This document shows positions 63,952 to 64,000 of a stretch of DNA of 64,000 bases, piece by piece. The notes under the pieces are model-generated. The model saw nothing but the letters and a program-made list of their open reading frames with translations. It made no database searches and was not told where the DNA came from. Source of the DNA: Brucella sp. 21LCYQ03 (GTDB taxonomy: Bacteria; Pseudomonadota; Alphaproteobacteria; Rhizobiales; Rhizobiaceae); assembly GCF_023554105.1 (NCBI RefSeq), contig NZ_JAMJWE010000004.1:177999-241998 (forward strand). Reading direction: 5' to 3'. Position 1 is the first letter of the stretch. Every line of letters begins with the position of its first letter. The position numbers were made by a program, and so were the translations under genes.

Positions 63952-64000
63952 AATGAATGTAACGATATCAGGCTCTTGCGATGCGCCGGGTGAGCAGGCG

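Overview
The window is about 64 kb of alphaproteobacterial chromosome, most consistent with the Brucellaceae (Brucella, including the former Ochrobactrum, or a close relative). The evidence is gene content and protein-level recognition: an Omp2-type Porin_2 family porin, an IalB-family protein, a DUF1344 protein, the order rpsF-rpsR-DUF2232-rplI, a ribB whose GTP cyclohydrolase half has lost its zinc cysteines, an ATM1-type exporter behind an ArsR gene, and the gene order pdxH/dnaJ-like/fabI/aroC/ribB/xseB/dxs/tlyA. Base composition looks moderately GC-rich (not computed). The species cannot be settled by eye. No rRNA, tRNA, CRISPR array, insertion sequence or complete prophage was seen.

Layout. 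1-6.4 kb: 5' end of pdxH, a small lipoprotein, a CbpA-like DnaJ, fabI, a histidine phosphatase, a CLC-type Cl-/H+ antiporter, a RES/Xre toxin-antitoxin pair and a DUF1344 protein. 6.7-10.3 kb: aroC, ribB (RibBX type), an HDAC-like hydrolase and xseB. 10.4-13.3 kb: a porin with its own promoter and terminator-like flanks, DedA, GlsB-type and YidB-type envelope or stress proteins. 13.4-19.7 kb: pirin, then the dxs-tlyA-RNA methyltransferase operon, facing an Asp/Glu racemase and a LOG-family protein. 19.8-23.8 kb: a MliC-like lysozyme inhibitor, a LysM protein, an ArsR regulator and an ATM1-type ABC exporter. 23.8-25.6 kb: an AT-richer accessory island carrying a membrane-anchored protein, a protein with a phage Mu F-like domain plus an unrecognised C-terminal domain, and a truncated paralogue of the membrane protein; it looks like a small toxin/immunity cassette. 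25.7-27.2 kb: psd-pssA. 27.2-37.4 kb, mostly minus strand: P-loop ATPase, SDR, purF, cvpA, radA, dnaB, a cyclopropane fatty acid synthase family protein, then rplI, DUF2232, rpsR, rpsF. 38.6-45.3 kb: fatty-acid cluster fabD-fabG-acpP-fabF followed by mltG, yicC-type gene and gmk. 45.4-49.8 kb: SDR, barstar-like protein with a tiny membrane protein, VOC protein, a conserved unknown, tldD and IalB. 50.2-57.1 kb: the aa3-type cytochrome c oxidase operon (coxB, coxA, heme O synthase, CoxF-like, ctaG, coxC, DUF983, surf1). 57.1-59.6 kb: ispH, thrB, rnhA. 59.7-64 kb: an MFS transporter divergent from a LysR regulator, a peroxiredoxin, a DsbD N-domain-like protein and an incomplete small membrane ORF at the edge.

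Functionally the window is mainly housekeeping: fatty acid, phospholipid, isoprenoid, chorismate and riboflavin synthesis, respiratory oxidase assembly, and DNA/RNA maintenance. The accessory material is limited to the RES/Xre module, the MuF-type cassette, the barstar-like pair, possibly the porin, and several intergenic palindromic elements. The MuF-type cassette, in which perfect hairpins cover the start codon of one gene and the Shine-Dalgarno of the next, is the best candidate for something undescribed. A structured leader upstream of rpsF is the second.
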